Origin: Dactylorhiza incarnata
Taxonomy: Eukaryota > Streptophyta > Magnoliopsida > Asparagales > Orchidaceae
Reading direction: 5' to 3'
NCBI GenBank assembly: GCA_033032865.1
Contig: JAWHQI010000277.1
Coordinates: 3,411,501-3,475,500 of the forward strand
DNA length: 64,000 bases
A model generated the notes under the pieces. The model saw only the letters and a list, made by a program, of their open reading frames with translations, did no database searches and was not told the origin of the DNA. Below are positions 33,104 through 42,702 of the stretch, piece after piece. The translations under genes and the position numbers were made by a program. Numbering within the stretch: position 1 is the first letter of the stretch; each line of letters starts with the position of its first letter.

Positions 33104-34448
33104 TGTTGCGGTCTACTCGAGGCTCCTAAAACCGGTTCAGAACGAACTGTCTTAGCCTGGGATTGGTCGAGCGTGCAATCAGTTATTGAGAGTCAAGACA
33201 GATGACAAAGAATTTTTTTAGCATGGAAAACCCCGGAAGGAGGTAAAAAACCACGTGGCCGGGACGATGCGACCAAACTTCACTATTTGCAGCTTATTTA
33301 CAGGGATTTCTCGATATACCAAGGGCGACATGCCACTCCTCGTTACAACATTGGGGGAGAGAGAGGCGTTCGGAGGGTGACAGACCACCGCTCACGAAGC
33401 TTCGACTTCTTCCTTGCAGTGGTGGGTAGCACCGTGCTCAGGAAACTTGTGTGCGTTCTGGAAGCGCACTCTGGAACTCGGTGCGCTCTGGAACTTGGCG
33501 TTCTGGGGCTTGGACACTCTGGAACTTATGCACCCTTCCGTATGTCGAATGGTGGACGAGATTCTTCTTCTATCTTCGAGGGGCTCGAAGACTTCTTCAA
33601 GTACGGCCTTGAAGAGGAGGGAGATCTTCAAGGAGGGAGGAGGAAGAGAATAGAATGAGGAAAAGAGAAGGCTTGTGACTCTATTTATAGGCCATATAGG
33701 TAGTTATGGTGGTTACTGCGGATAATCGCAGGCCGTAACCACCAAAAATACTAAATGAAGACCGATTTTATAAGGATTATGACGCGCATTAATTAAATAA
33801 TTCTCTATGCGCAAACTCGGGTTATTTCGGATACCCGCACTTGCCCGCTACGAGCGGATATGCTGGCGGTTATGTCGGCTGTTACACAGATGGTTACCCG
33901 CAAATCGGAAGGTGAAGAACGCAAGCGGATGATCAGACGACATCGGACTTCGACGGACGAGGATGATTGGCCGGCGAGGGGGGCGCCGACGAGGAAGGGT
34001 GGCCGGGAGGGTGGCCGGCCGAGAGGCCGCCCGGCCGAGGGAGCGACCGGCCTTGGGCGGCCGGTCGAGGAAGCGGTCGCTCCCGAGCAGCCGGCCGCAA
34101 GGACCAACGCCGCTCGCAGCCTCTCGGACGCGCTGCCGAATCTGGCTGACCGGGTGGTTGGTCGGGGGCGAGGCGGCCGGTCGGGAGGCCGCGGGCGAGG
34201 CGGGCGGCCGGCCGCGAAGCAAGCACCGGCCGACCGGTAGATTGGCCGCATGCGCCGGAGGCGTGTGGCCAAGCGGGGCCGTCCGGGAGGCCTAACTGCA
34301 CAGCCAGGCCGCACGTCGTGGGCGTGCGGCCACCCGCGGCCAACCGGCTGGCCATGCGTCGGCCGTAGAAGCGCGACCATGGGTCGCCGGCCGGTCGTGC
34401 GCCGACCGGCCGTGCGCGCGGAGGGCGCGGGACCAAGCGGGCTTTGCA
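33104..34448 (-). repeat. 3' LTR of the Tat element
   Basis: Begins on the plus strand tgttgcggtctactcgaggc. Aligns with 52296-53600, including the TATA-like ctctatttatagg (33678-33691) and a very GC-rich block with ggccgg/ccggcc repeats (about 33930-34440). The overlapping long ORFs in the GC-rich block on both strands come from its composition. Confidence 0.8.
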
Positions 34449-34496
34449 TATGTTGTTTTGGCTTGTGATTAGCCTAATTTTCCTTTCTTTCTTCAG

Positions 34497-35099
34497 ATTG
34501 GAGTTCAGACCAACATTGCTCTTACGTGGAATGACTGTTATGTTGGCCTGAAAGATAGTTATATCGTCCTTCGGGAGGAGCTTCGTGATGTGCGAAGTTC
34601 TTTTTCTGACCTAAAAGGTAGACGGGATCGCGATGTGTCATTCTTTCGACAGATTGAGGTTGGGTTGCGGGCGGAGCTAGAGGAGTCCCGTGCTGAAGTC
34701 TGGATGGAGAAGGCCCTTGTGGAGGATTCGACTCGCTTGTTGGAGGATTCATGAGCTACAACGACACATTTGGAGGCTGAGTTGGCGTCTTTGAAGGCGG
34801 AGGTGGATCGCCTTTCTTCAAAGGAGCGAGACGCTGAGTTGAAGGTTGCTGGGCTTGCTGAGTATAAGGCCTCCATAGATTATATGAGGGACTATTCTCT
34901 GATCTCGGAGGAGGTTCGCAAGGAAAATTGGAGCAAGGAAATAGAGCCCCAACTTGAGGATGAGCGGGAGGTGGCTTTCTTGCGTGGGATGGGGAAGAAC
35001 CTCAGCTTGGTTGCGAGGACACGAGGCTGTGACGTGTCCGGATTGGGTGTTGGAGATCTCTCCGAAGATGAGCACTCTGCTTCTGATGCTGTGGAGTAG
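34497..35099 (+). pseudogene. Antisense coiled-coil ORF in the Tat 3' region
   Basis: Plus-strand frame opposite to the element's genes. It follows an acceptor-like tttctttcttcag (to 34496) and reads IGVQTNIALTWNDCYVGLKD, with Glu/Arg/Leu heptads (REELRDVRSSFSDLKGRRD, EAELASLKAEVDRLSSKERD), then GVGDLSEDEHSASDAVE and TAG. One internal TGA at about 34752. Some Tat-lineage elements, such as Grande, are known to carry antisense ORFs between integrase and the 3' LTR. Here only the C-terminal part is seen. The pyrimidine tract before it doubles as the element's PPT on the minus strand. Confidence 0.55.
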
Positions 35100-35333
35100 C
35101 TTCGCCTTTATTTCGTTGTTTTTCCCTTTTGATTGTATTTTGTATATGAGGTCATGTATTTGTATCTCTGTATTTGTGTGGTGTCATTTGTTGACAGTAT
35201 TGCTGCTGAAGGATTCACGTCGCTTACGTATCTGTTCTAGTTTTTAGCTTTTGTAGTAGTAAAGCTTCTGTGGTGTTTGAACCGGTGTTTTGTTCGGCAA
35301 ATTATATTCTGTTTTTTAGGAAGTCGGCGTTTA

Positions 35334-36228
35334 GAGGACGAGACCCAGATGGTGTTGGAACCTACTACATGGGCGAATGACGAGCGATTCGAGCCGGGTA
35401 GTGGGGGGTTCGCGTAACCAGACTGGGGATGTCGTTAATAGTTGCGGTGAATGGCAAACGCTTTGAACCGTTTGCGAGCACGAGGGGGCAGGCCCTGGCG
35501 ACGCGGCTTAGAGTACGAGACCCATATGGTGTTGGAACCTACTACATGGGAGAATAGCGAGTGATTAGTGTCGGGTAGTGAGAGTTTCGCGTAACCGGAC
35601 TGGGGGATGTCGTTGATAGTTGCGGTGAAGGGCAAACACTTTGAACCATTTGCGAGCGCGAGGGGGCAGACTCTGGCGACGCGGTTTAGAAGACGAGACC
35701 CAGATGGTGTTAGAACCTATTACGTGGGCGAATAACGAGTGATTCGAGCAGGGTAGTGAGAGGTTCGCGTAACCGGATTTGAGGGATGTCGTTGATAGTT
35801 GCGGTGAAGGGCAAACACTTCGAACCATTTACGAGCGCGAGGGGGGGAAGACCCTGGCGACTCGGTTTAGAGGACGAGACTCAGATGGTGTTGGAACCTA
35901 CTACGTGGGCGAATAGCGAGTGATTCGAGCCGGGTAGTGAGAGGTTCACGTAACCGGATTGGGGGATATCGTTGATAGTTGTGGTGAAGGACAAACACTT
36001 CGAACCGTTTGCGAGCGTGAGGGGGGCAAGCCCTGGCGACGCGGTTTAGAGGACGAGACCCAGATGGTGTTGGAACCTACTACGCGGGCAAATAGCGAGT
36101 GATTCGAGCCGGGTAGTGAGAGGTACGCGTAACCGGACTGGGGAATGTCGTTGATAGTTGCGGTGAAGGGCAAACGCTTCGAACCATTGGCGAGTGCGAG
36201 GGGGCAGACCCTTGACCAAAAAGGTCGT
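35334..36228. repeat. Five tandem units of about 178 bp
   Basis: Each unit begins near agaggacgagacccagatgg and contains cctactacgtgggcgaatag, gggatgtcgttgatagttgc and gcgagggggcaggcc. Unit starts fall near 35334, 35511, 35691, 35870 and 36048. Tandem repeats between integrase and the 3' LTR are a known habit of Tat/Ogre elements and a source of satellite DNA. ORFs called over them (for example 35946-36266) are artefacts. Confidence 0.9.
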
Positions 36229-36345
36229 TCCTCGGGATGTTCTTGAGATAGTAGAGTTAACAACATGAAATATGTTAATCATATAGTAATGTGTGCAGAA
36301 GTATGAGTTTGAGACTTTTACGATAGTTGTTGATACAATTTAAGT

Positions 36346-37533
36346 TCAATCGTAAGTGGGGTGACTACTGATAAAATCGACGCAAGTTTTGCGCGTTCTA
36401 CGTCCGCGAGAGTGTTTTTCCTTCCGCGCTTCTGAGCTTGAATGTTCCGGGCTTGATGATGGCGGTGACGACGAACGGCCCTTCCCATGCTGGCGAGGGT
36501 TTGTCTTTTTGCGGGTCTTTTCCGACAGCTTCAACACTTCGCAGGACGATGTCCCCAATGTTGATGGGCCTTGGTTTCACTCTTCTATCATAATGGCGGG
36601 CTACTCGTCTCTGATAAGCTGTCGCCCGCTGGGCTACTGCCTCCCGTACTTCAGAGATGAAATCAAGGTTTTCTTGGAGCAGCTCGTCGTTCCTTCTGGG
36701 TCGAAAGTTTGCACTCTGGCACTGGTAACACCGATGTCAACAGGTAGGACGGCTTCAGACCCATAACACAGGTTGTATGGGGTCTCTCCGGTTGGGGTTC
36801 TTTCCGCGGTGTGATATGCCCATAATATATTTGAGAGCGCGTCTGCCCACTGTCCCCCTTCCTCCTAGAGGCGGGTCTTCGGTCCTTTAAGAATTATGCG
36901 GTTAGTTACTTCTATTTGCCCGTTTGCCTGTGAGTGCGCCACCGCAGTATGACGAAGGCTGATTTTAAAGTCTTCACACATCTTGGTGAAGGACTTCCCA
37001 GTAAATTGGGTATCGTTGTCTGCAATTATGACTGCTGAGATGCCAAAGCGGCATATAATGTTCTTCCAGACGAACCTCTTAGCATTTTCTTCGGTTATCT
37101 TGGCCAGGTGCTCAACCTCTATCCATTTGGTGAAGTAATCGATGACCATGATACTGAATTTCCTTTGCCCTGAAGCTACTGGAAGAGGCCCAAAGATATC
37201 GAATCCCCACTATGCGAATGACCAAGGGCTCTGAATGACAGTAAGCGCGACAGGCGGCTGACGAGGCGTATTGGCGTGAAGTTGACAGCTTTGACATTTT
37301 TGAACGAACTCTGCCGCATCTTTCTTTATGGTTGGCCAGTAGAATCCTTGACGGAGGATTTTTCACGCTAACGCCTTCCCGCCCATATGCTCGCCGCAGA
37401 CTCCCCCATGCACCTCATGCAAGGTGTACTCTACTTCTACTCAGGGTAAGCATTTTAAGTATGGTCCGAAGAAGGTTCGCTTGTACAACTCTCCATCGAT
37501 AATGGAAAAAGTTGCTGCCCGGATCTGGAGTCG
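36346..37533 (-). pseudogene. Tat integrase, broken
   Basis: From high to low coordinates: LEVHGGVCGEHMGGKALA-like HHCC N-terminus near 37400, [17 protein letters not shown], then the core with WGFDIFGPLP, VIDYFTKWIEVEHLAKI, IIADNDTQFTG and HSQANGQIEVTNRIIL (catalytic D, D and E present). EGGQWADALSNILWAYHTAE follows, and the C-terminal WEGPFVVTAIIKPGTFKL. Stops near 37366, 37214 and 36865 and frameshifts near 36580-36640 break it. Its N-terminal end is interrupted at 37533/49529 by the Athila-like insertion. Confidence 0.88.
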
Positions 37534-37719
37534 CCGTGTGATGAATAGAAAATATTGCATATTTTTAATATAATTTCTAGCCTAATTTGGGTATTTTTGT
37601 ACATGCAATATGTAAATTATTGAAATAATAGCTTGTTTTATCTTGTTTGTAAATATATGTAAATATATGTAAATATTATAAGTATAAATAAATATTGATA
37701 TATTTTCAATACACATATA

Positions 37720-38095
37720 TATATGTATATATGTAATGATAATAAGTATATATATATAATAATATGTAATGATAATAAGTATATATATAATAATAATATG
37801 TAATGATAATAAGTATATATATATAATAATATGTAATAATAATAAGTAAATATAATAATATGTAATAATAATAAGTATATATATATAATAATATGTAATG
37901 ATAATAAGTATATATATAATAATATGTAATGATAATAAGTATATATATAATAATATGTAATGATAATAAGTATATATATAATAATATGTAATAATAATAA
38001 GTATATATAATAATATGTAATAATAATAAGTATATATAAATAATATGTAATAATAAACAATAATAATAATAATAAATAAATAATTAAGTTAGTTT
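37720..38095. repeat. AT-rich tandem array, about 30-bp unit
   Basis: About a dozen units built from gtaatgataataagtatata plus tataataatat, with variant gtaataataataag. The right LTR has the same array (47350-47670) with a different number and order of variants, so the array changes faster than the rest of the LTR. The long Tyr/Ile ORF over it is a composition artefact. Confidence 0.88.
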
Positions 38096-38376
38096 TTCTA
38101 TATGTATAATATAATATATCTGTAAATATATATCTATATTATATAAAGGAAAACTTATAGGACCACCTGAAACCGCTAAATGACCATATATGAAGACATA
38201 GCCGTTCGATCCACTCCGTTAGATGAATGTCGTCCGTCCGATGTCAAAATAGCGCCCGCTGCTCTACAAAAACCTCCACGCCGCACCCCGCCTGCTCGCG
38301 AAACCCTACCTGCCTCTCAAGCACGCAATGCTCTCCTCCACCGGCATCACCGATTTCTCCGTACTTTAAGGATCGC

Positions 38377-38808
38377 CGATCTCCATCTTCCAGAAAAACT
38401 ACAGCGCCGGGTCGATCCATCGCAGACAAAGCTCCGTACTTCTTCCTCTTGCCACGCATCAGATCGCTTAGTCGTCCTCTTCCCACGCAAGAGATCGATC
38501 TTTAAGGACCGCCGAACTCCATCTTGCAGAGAAACTACAACGCCGGGTCGATCCACCGCAGACAAAGGTCCGTACTTCTTCCTCTTGCCACGCATCAGAT
38601 CGTTTTGTTCTTCCTCTTGCCACGCAGGAGATCGACGATCTCCATCTTGCAGTGTTATTACAGCGCCGGGTCGATCTCAGTCCATCGCAGACAAAGGTCC
38701 CTACTTCTTCCTCTTGCCACGCATCAAATCGCCTATCTCCAGCTTGCAGAGTTCTTACAGCGCCGGGTCGATCTCAGTCCATCGCAGACAAAGGTTCCTA
38801 TTTATTCT
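38377..38808. repeat. Four tandem units near the Helitron 5' end
   Basis: Units of 77-139 bp sharing acagcgccgggtcgatc and cttcttcctcttgccacgca. The overlapping ORFs on both strands (for example 38180-38854) are open because of the repeat and have no recognisable product. Confidence 0.85.
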
Positions 38809-39004
38809 TCTATCAGCATGCTCTCTCTTTCTTATCCCCATTCCTATGTTTTAATTTTTTTTTCTCCCAACTCTAGCTTACAGTTACAATGATTAATAGT
38901 GAATGGAACTTAGCACTGATATCTACCAAACTTTATCCTAAAATTTAATTGTTTCTTTCTAAGGTTTCAAATATATTTTAATGTGCACACAAGGTGTTTG
39001 ACTC

Positions 39005-39319
39005 ATGCCCTGATAGAACAAATAAGAATCCATGAATAACTCATATTCCTTCTATTATTTAATGCCCTGATAGAACAAATAAGAATCCATGAATAACTCA
39101 TATGCCTCTGATCACCCTCTCCTCCCTCTCTCAACATTTCATGTTTGCATAATCTTTAAGGAGGAAGCATTCCCCTGTATATTTTTGTTGTATTGTCCAT
39201 ATAGTTTTTCATGCTAATCCCTTCTCTCAACATTTCATGTTTGCATAAACTTTAATAAGGAAGCATTTCCCTGTATATTTTTGTTGTATTGTCCATATAG
39301 TTTTTCATGCTAATCCCTT
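39005..39319. repeat. Two adjacent direct duplications in the Helitron
   Basis: A 44-bp unit with tgatagaacaaataagaatc at 39005-39048 and 39062-39104, and a 95-bp unit starting tctcaacatttcatgtttgc at 39129-39223 and 39224-39319. Copies differ by few bases. No coding sign. Confidence 0.88.
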
Positions 39320-39994
39320 TTTTTATCACATTTTGTCACTGACAAAATCCTACATGCGGTTAATTTTTTTTTTAATGTAATGAAAATTTTATTTGATTTA
39401 ATAAATTTGATATGAATTTTTAATATGGCATCAAGAATAAGGAAGCAAGGGAAAACGAAAGGAAAAATAACACGAGGTTTATGTGGTTTAGGGTAATTTT
39501 GTTTTGACGGTGAGATTTGGGGGAGGTGAGAATGAGCGCATTGTTAAAGTTTTAGAACAATTAATGGCTGTGGGAATTAGAGAGTTACCGAAGAAATGTT
39601 GTTTAGAGGTGTAATATTTTAATGTGATTGTATGGGTTCACCAAATGATTAATGTGGTTGCTTTTCCACATTGTTTGTTTCAGGATATCTCATATTTATA
39701 CAATTTTTTATCAAAACATCGCGCCTCCTACTTAAAACACTGCAACCCTACTTCCCGACAATTAGGATGACACTGCAGTTCTGGATTATATTGGCTTAGT
39801 CATGCTGACATAAAACTATAAAATTTGATGGATGCAATTCTGGGAGTACATATGCTGCAGTTATGCACTTTGCGAATCTGTAATCAAGAAAAAGATTGTA
39901 ACTTGCTTTCATTGGTCATCCAACCTTAAAAAATTTACAGATTTTTTTTAAGGTTTAGCTAGAACTGTTTGTTTCAAATTGGTTCCGTGCGTAG

Positions 39995-40634
39995 GATTTG
40001 ATCGTGCAGTAAGATCCTCCTAAAGAACCAAATGTAAGTTTTGCTTTTTGTTAATGATGTGATCATATTTTTTATACTGAGAAACTATAAGAGTTTCAGT
40101 GCAAATATTAAGTTTACTTTTCCATCACCAATATCATTATTTCTCAGGAGTATGTACACAGAGTTGGCCGAACTGCTAGAGGTGAAGGCGTTGAAGGAAC
40201 AGCTCTTCTCTTTCTTTTACCCGAAGAAAAAGAATTTGTCAACTATCTTCATGTATTATACAAACCATTGTCTTCCACCCACTTTATTTGGTATTTGCTT
40301 AAAATTTACTTTATTGTTTTTCATTTTCTTCGTGCCAGGAAGCTAATGTACCTGTGGCTGTGATACAATACAACCTTAATAGAGAAGTGCCAAAATTGCA
40401 GTCGCAACTGGTATTATGTTTGTTATTTGAGCATTAGCTACTGGAGGTGTAGTTGCAACATGATTCTTGGTTTAACCAGAAAATATGCAGCTTTGAATAT
40501 TTCTGCAGGAGAAACTATTTCCGGAGAACGACTACCTGCATCAGTCCGCTAAAGAGGCATATAAGTCCTATTTAGCCGCATACAATTCACATACCATGAA
40601 TGAAATCTTCAATATACACCATCTAAATCTTCAG
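39995..40634 (+). pseudogene. Captured exons of a Has1/DDX18-type DEAD-box RNA helicase
   Basis: Four consecutive exons with intact AG/GT borders. 39995-40033: DLIVQ, stop, DPPKEPN (the stop replaces Tyr of VQYDPP). 40148-40252: EYVHRVGRTARGEG...YLH, with helicase motif VI HRVGRTAR. 40339-40410: EANVPVAVIQYNLNREVPKL. 40509-40634: EKLFPENDYLHQSAKEAYKS and NSHTMNEIFNIHHLNLQ. All are phase 0 and join in one frame. This is the C-terminal RecA-like domain and following extension of the nucleolar rRNA-processing helicases RH27/RH51 (Has1, DDX18). Motifs I-V and the protein ends are absent, so it is a gene fragment. Introns are retained, so it was captured as DNA. Confidence 0.9.
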
Positions 40635-40890
40635 GTACTGAAACATAGTTATCTAAGAACTTCATGAATTTTGTTGTTGAAGTTTTAAGAAGATCTACAT
40701 CATGCATGTTCTTTTATCCACTCCCTTTAATTAGATCCATGATGTGGCCCCTGTGCACTGCCACTCGAAGCGCACCGGGTGCGGGCGAAGCCCGCCGGGT
40801 GCGTGCAGAGTACTGTCGCGCGGGGCACGGGGGGCCCCCCGTGCACTGTCACTCGTAATATATATAAATATGTTCTTGTGTTTACACATA

Positions 40891-40960
40891 GGAACTCTTG
40901 GCCGAGTGGAGAAGGTTCCTGTTAATTTGAGCAAGGGGAGAAGCGGGTTCGAAACCTGGC
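40891..40960 (+). promoter_or_regulatory. tRNA-like A box and B box inside the LTR
   Basis: ttggccgagtgg (40898-40909) fits the RNA polymerase III A box, and gggttcgaaacc (40945-40956) fits the B box with a T-arm-like stem. The spacing, about 36 bases, is right for a tRNA or SINE head of Ser/Leu type. An exact counterpart is at about 47750-47818 in the right LTR. It is either a SINE fossil or a working internal promoter; the full cloverleaf is not convincing. Confidence 0.55.
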
Positions 40961-41314
40961 CAACGCAATTTTGCGCCAATTTAATCAGCCAGCTCACTTC
41001 CCGCCCCTGCAGCACCCACCTGCCCGCTGCCCGCGCCTGCCCGCTGCCCGCCAGCTCATTTCCCGCCCGCTGCCCGCCAGCAAACCGCCAGCACACCCGC
41101 CTGCCCGCGCCCGTGCCCGTGCCTGCCCCTGTAGCTCACCTCCAGCGCAACCAGCTATCCACAGCCCAGCCAGCTGCATGCATCTTCCAACCCGCCAAAT
41201 CGAGTCAACCCTACAGCTGTCATCCAGCCACCTTCTAGAAGCCCACCAGCTAGCATCCAGCCAGCTGCCTTCCTTCTAGAACCTCTCAAGCCCTCTAAAT
41301 GCAGCCCATTTTCT

Positions 41315-41324
41315 CTATAAATAG
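41315..41324 (+). promoter_or_regulatory. TATA box in the left LTR
   Basis: ctataaatag after a C-rich block. The same sequence lies in the right LTR at about 48146-48155. Likely start of the R region about 30 bases downstream. Confidence 0.7.
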
Positions 41325-42244
41325 GAGCCCACCCCCTCACTATTTTGCCTCTCTTGGATTGCCCTTTTTTGGGTGATCTTCCACAATCCTTGCCACCTTA
41401 GTTTTTGTATTTTATTTTTGTATTTTATTTTTGTAATTTCTTATATAAATGTTGTAATTTTATTTTCATGTTTTGTTTTTTTATATAAATTAGTTAAATG
41501 TTGTAATTTGTTTGTAATCTTTTTAAATGTTGTAGTGTTTTTATAAATATTGTAATTAAATGTTGTAATGTTTTTATTTTTGTAATTTTATTTCGTGTAA
41601 CCCCGTTATTATGGCAATAAATAAATTTAGTTTTTATTTCGTGCATTTTTTATTCGTAGCATAATTTCAATTCTGCAATTTCATTTCTGCACTGCAATTT
41701 CAATTTCTAACTTAGCTTTATTTCTGCACCGTATTTCAATTCATAAACTTAGTTTCATATCCGCACTTCAATTTTGCAATTTTTCCTTCTTTAGCTAGAT
41801 TTATTTGTCGCCATAACATCGGTTTTCCTTTAGATTCAAATTTATTCGTCTTCGTAAACTTTTGCTCTTTTTCTTCCTTGACACGGAATTGATGGAGCCG
41901 AATATTACGTTTACATTTATTTTCGTTTTAATTCGAATTTTGGTTATCTCTTTTTTCGCTTTGATTCGAATTTACTCGCCGTCATAATTTTCGTTCTTTT
42001 TCTTCCTTGACGTGGTAGAGAGTAGAGCGGAATATTATGTTTTCGTTTATTTTCATTTCAAAGCAATTTTCGTTCTCGTTATGTTTCGTTCCCGCAATTT
42101 CCTCCTTCATTGTTTTCATTATTTTCGCTTTTGTTTTATGTTATCGTTTATGTGTTTGTTTATTTTACGTCTTTTCGTTGTTTTATGTTTTCATTACTTA
42201 TGTTTTCGTTATTTCTCTTCATAGCTTAGTTTTATTTTATTGTC

Positions 42245-42365
42245 ATGCATTTATTTCCCGTCTACCCGTTTGGGTAGAACTTGCACTGCATTTATTTCCC
42301 GTCTACCCGTTTGGGTAGAACTTGCTCACGCATTTACTTCCCCTCTACCCATTTGGGTAGAGACT
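42245..42365. repeat. Three tandem hairpin units in the LTR
   Basis: The inverted repeat ctacccgtttgggtag occurs at 42262-42277 and 42303-42318, and as ctacccatttgggtag at 42345-42360, about 41 bases apart within repeated gcatttatttcccgt. The same three are at 49093, 49134 and 49176 in the right LTR. Confidence 0.88.
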
Positions 42366-42684
42366 CCATTCCTTTAATTTCAGTCATTTAAATTCCCGTA
42401 GAGTAGGTGAGTTTTTCATTTAGTGCGTCCTTTTTCTTTTTATCGCTTTTCTTGGTTTTTGCTAAACGCACACCAAGCCCGCGATTATTATCATTTATTG
42501 CTTTCTAAATTATTGCAAACTTAAAAATCAATCGATCTTTCCGATAAAACAATAGTCGTAGCTCGAAGTAACAATACTCGACGGGACCCAGGACTAAATA
42601 CGACCTTGATATGATTTTTATCATATATACTACACGCGACAGGTGCGCTTGCCTCCTACGTCGTTTATTTTCCTATCAAGTTTT

Positions 42685-42702
42685 TGGCGCCGTTGCCGGG
42701 GA
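42685..42702 (+). other. Primer-binding site (tRNA-Asp) of the Athila-like element
   Basis: TGGCGCCGTTGCCGGGGA, six bases after the LTR end. It matches the complement of plant tRNA-Asp 3' end, the primer typical of Athila-lineage elements. Confidence 0.85.

Larger units (their letters stand above)
38133..40855 (+). mobile_element. Helitron carrying DEAD-box helicase exons; ends fixed by the empty site
   Basis: The right LTR (around 47712) lacks this segment, so the borders are exact: flank ...aaatatata | TCTATATTATATAAAGGAAA ... GTGCACTGTCACTCG | taatatatata. Insertion is between A and T with no duplication. A perfect 20-bp palindrome gcacggggggccccccgtgc (40825-40844) ends 11 bases before the 3' end, the canonical Helitron hairpin position. 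The terminal CTCG deviates from the usual CTRR. No Rep/helicase of its own: non-autonomous. Inside are four tandem units near 38377-38808, two further direct duplications (39005-39104, 39129-39319) and captured helicase exons. Confidence 0.93.
37539..42678 (+). repeat. Left LTR of the Athila-like element (split by a Helitron)
   Basis: Two parts, 37539-38132 and 40856-42678, together about 2.4 kb. Starts with an AT-rich tandem array, then A/B-box sequence, a C-rich block, TATA box, long T-rich stretch, and hairpin repeats. Compared with the right LTR it has an extra cagctcatttcccgcccgct block near 41053. Confidence 0.93.

Noticed and set aside
33805..34449. Long overlapping ORFs (up to 214 codons) on both strands
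   Set aside because: They lie in the GC-rich LTR U3, occur on both strands and in the sister LTR, and consist of Arg/Pro/Gly low-complexity sequence. Stop codons are simply rare in this composition.
35435..36282. Several minus-strand ORFs with similar products
   Set aside because: They arise from the 178-bp tandem array; the similarity is repeat structure, not a gene family.
34240..36350. Repeat array considered as CRISPR
   Set aside because: The 178-bp units are contiguous with no unique spacers, in a plant transposon; no cas genes.
37638..38060. 140-codon Tyr/Ile/Leu ORF resembling a membrane protein
   Set aside because: Translation of an ATA-rich tandem array, with hydrophobicity due to AT content. 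The sister LTR breaks it.
38180..38854. 224-codon plus-strand ORF
   Set aside because: Spans the four tandem units of the Helitron. Other frames and the other strand are open as well, and no motif is present.
40891..40965. Functional tRNA gene
   Set aside because: A and B boxes fit, but acceptor stem and anticodon arm do not pair convincingly. Treated as tRNA-like promoter sequence only.
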